Shown: positions 62,515 through 64,000 of the stretch, piece by piece
Position numbering within the stretch: the stretch's first letter is position 1
Layout: every line of letters starts with the position of its first letter
The notes under the pieces: generated by a model
The model's database searches: none
What the model was told of the DNA's origin: nothing
Seen by the model: the letters and a program-made list of their open reading frames with translations, nothing else
Translations under genes and position numbers: made by a program
Source: Streptomyces sp. MBT53
GTDB lineage: Bacteria > Actinomycetota > Actinomycetes > Streptomycetales > Streptomycetaceae
NCBI RefSeq assembly: GCF_016654115.1
Contig: NZ_JAEQAZ010000009.1
Location: 62,001 to 126,000, forward strand
DNA: 64,000 bases
Direction: 5' to 3'

Positions 62515-63855
62515 TCAGTCGTTCACGAGCTGGCGCTCGCGGGAGTGGCGGTTGGCCGGGATCGGCAGGCCGAGGTTGCCGCGCAGGGTGTCGGACGTGT
62601 ACTCGGTGCGGAACAGACCGCGCTTCTGCAGGATCGGGACGACACTGTCGACGAAGTAGTTCAGCTCGTCCTCGGTGCGGAAGGCGAGGTTGAAGCCGTC
62701 GAGAGCGCGGGCCTCGAACCACTGCTGGATGGTGTCGGCCACCGTCTGCGGGTCACCGACGAACGGCGACTGACGGAACTGGTTGACGGTTTCGGCCACT
62801 TGACGCAGGGTCAGGTTCTCGGTCCGGGCCCGCTCGATGAGTTGCGCGGCACCCGTGCGCCCGCCCTTCTCGGCGAGGTGGGCGACATCCGGGAAGGGCG
62901 CGTCCAGGTCGTGCACACTGAAGTCGTACGCCCCGAAGGAGCGCCCCAGCAGCGCCAGGTTGCGGCTGAAGTCGTCGTCCTCCTCGAAGATCTCCCGCTC
63001 GCGACGGCGGGCCGCCTCGTCGGTGGCGGCGACGACCGGGCCGCCGTGGATGAGGATCTTGATGTGCTCGGGGTCCCGGCCGTACGAGGCCGCGCGCTTC
63101 TTGACGTCGGCGTAGTAGTCTCGCGACGACTCCAGGGTGCCGCCGGGCGCGAAGATGCCCTCGGCGACCTGCGCGGCGAGATCGCGGCCCTCCTCCGACA
63201 CACCGGCCTGGAAGATCACCGGCTGGCCCTGCGGGGAGCGGGAGAGGTTCAGCGGGCCCGCGATCTTGAAGTGCTCGCCCGCGTGGTCGAGTTCGTGCAG
63301 CTTCGTCGGGTCGAGGAAGACGCCCCGCTCCACGTCGGCCGGGAACGCGTCGTCCTCGTAGGAGTCCCACAGCCCCCGGGCGACCTGTACGAACTCCAGG
63401 GCACGGCCGTAGCGGGTGGCGTAGTCGAGGTGCTCGTCGAGCCCGAAGTTCCGCGCGGTGCCGGTGTCGAAGCTGGTGACGACGTTCCAGCCGGCCCGGC
63501 CGCCGCTGATGTGGTCGAGCGAGGCGAAGCGGCGGGCGAGGTTGAAGGGCGAGTTGTACGTCGAACTCGCCGTGCCCACCAGGCCGAGGTGCTTGGTGTG
63601 GGTGGCGACGGCCGACAACAGGGTCAGCGGTTCGAGGCGGTTGAGATAGTGCGCCGGGTAGGTGGAGTTGATGAACTGGCTGTCGACGATGAACAGGGCG
63701 TCGAACAGGGCGTGTTCGGCCGCCTGTGCCAGCCGGATGTAGTAGTTGATGTCGATGCTGGCGTTCTTCGCGACGCGTGGGTCCTTCCACAGACCGTGCT
63801 GGCCGGGACCGCCCACGCCGTAGGGGTGGAGGGCGAGGTGGAGCGTGCGGGACAT
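62515..63855 (-). CDS. LLM monooxygenase, NtaA/SnaA/DszA family
   Basis: The 446-residue protein fits the nitrilotriacetate/dibenzothiophene-sulfone monooxygenase subfamily: D-A-L-F-I-V-D-S-Q near residue 52, A-R-R-F-A-S-L-D-H-I-S-G-G-R-A-G-W-N-V-V-T near 108 and P-Q-G-Q-P-V-I-F-Q-A-G-V-S near 205. Members cleave C-N or C-S bonds with reduced FMN. It starts the minus-strand operon that runs to the SsuE-like gene. The sulfur context favours an organosulfur substrate. Confidence 0.9.
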   Translation of the reverse strand: MSRTLHLALHPYGVGGPGQHGLWKDPRVAKNASIDINYYIRLAQAAEHALFDALFIVDSQFINSTYPAHYLNRLEPLTLLSAVATHTKHLGLVGTASSTYNSPFNLARRFASLDHISGGRAGWNVVTSFDTGTARNFGLDEHLDYATRYGRALEFVQVARGLWDSYEDDAFPADVERGVFLDPTKLHELDHAGEHFKIAGPLNLSRSPQGQPVIFQAGVSEEGRDLAAQVAEGIFAPGGTLESSRDYYADVKKRAASYGRDPEHIKILIHGGPVVAATDEAARRREREIFEEDDDFSRNLALLGRSFGAYDFSVHDLDAPFPDVAHLAEKGGRTGAAQLIERARTENLTLRQVAETVNQFRQSPFVGDPQTVADTIQQWFEARALDGFNLAFRTEDELNYFVDSVVPILQKRGLFRTEYTSDTLRGNLGLPIPANRHSRERQLVND

Positions 63856-63920
63856 GGCTGTTCCTGTTCTGTGAAGGGAAGTCGAGGGGGCGTCAGACCT
63901 GCGGGTGTCAGGCGTGGGTG

Positions 63921-64000
63921 TCAGGCGTGCAGCAGGGCGCGCAGGGCCTCGCGTTCGGCGCGGTCGGCCGCCGCGCTGTGCAGGGTCGGTGCGGAGCGGA
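63921..64000 (-). CDS. C-terminal end of an unidentified gene
   Basis: The reverse strand reads an open frame from the window edge to TGA at 63921, ending E-R-E-A-L-R-A-L-L-H-A. Only about 25 residues are visible, Ala/Arg/Leu-rich. It would be the gene upstream of the LLM gene in the same operon. The family cannot be told. Confidence 0.4.
   Translation of the reverse strand, partial: RSAPTLHSAAADRAEREALRALLHA

Overview
The window is high-GC DNA with streptomycete traits: strong third-position GC bias, many GTG starts, ATGA/GTGA stop-start overlaps, and homology to actinomycete families throughout. It is chromosomal metabolic DNA. I see no rRNA, tRNA, CRISPR array, phage gene or insertion sequence.

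Layout. 1-5.1 kb: a redox cluster (partial SDR, acyl-CoA-dehydrogenase-like flavoenzyme, FAD monooxygenase) and a divergent MFS efflux pump/MarR pair with a palindromic operator. 5.1-11.7 kb: housekeeping and molybdenum-related genes (degenerate Nudix protein, YCII protein, epoxide-hydrolase-like enzyme, sulfite-oxidase-like molybdoenzyme, tandem molbindin, MOSC protein, M24 peptidase, and a glutamine amidotransferase-methyltransferase fusion). 11.7-18.4 kb: a reductase, two decayed LuxR relics, and a branched-chain-amino-acid-type ABC importer whose two permeases and one ATPase form a single 932-residue protein. 18.4-25.3 kb: paralogous divergent cupins, a three-component Rieske oxygenase set, a ketosteroid-dehydrogenase-like flavoprotein, a VOC protein and a HepT-like protein without its catalytic motif.

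25.3-64 kb is the standout region, a sulfur-acquisition island. A LysR regulator diverges from a Family 2A encapsulin shell gene. Two bases after the shell gene comes a SufS-type cysteine desulfurase with a roughly 290-residue disordered Pro/Ala-rich N-terminal extension, the arrangement of a sulfur-storage nanocompartment and its cargo. Around them lie three complete oligopeptide-type ABC importers, an SsuD-like monooxygenase, three more luciferase-like monooxygenases, an SsuE-like FMN reductase, another flavin monooxygenase, an M19 dipeptidase, and the metY-metX pair for direct sulfhydrylation.

The regulation fits. Two of the importer operons begin with a SAM-IV-like riboswitch element followed by a short leader peptide (R-R-H-[VI]-D-L, ending C-L-C-H-S). 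In both, a perfect 7-bp inverted repeat overlaps the Cys codons and stop codon. metY has a third leader peptide of the same family. The inferred model is that sulfur starvation, sensed through SAM and charged tRNA-Cys, switches on uptake of sulfur-containing peptides or organosulfur compounds. Flavin monooxygenases and the peptidase release sulfur, MetX/MetY capture sulfide, and the encapsulin-desulfurase compartment buffers sulfur as sulfane sulfur.
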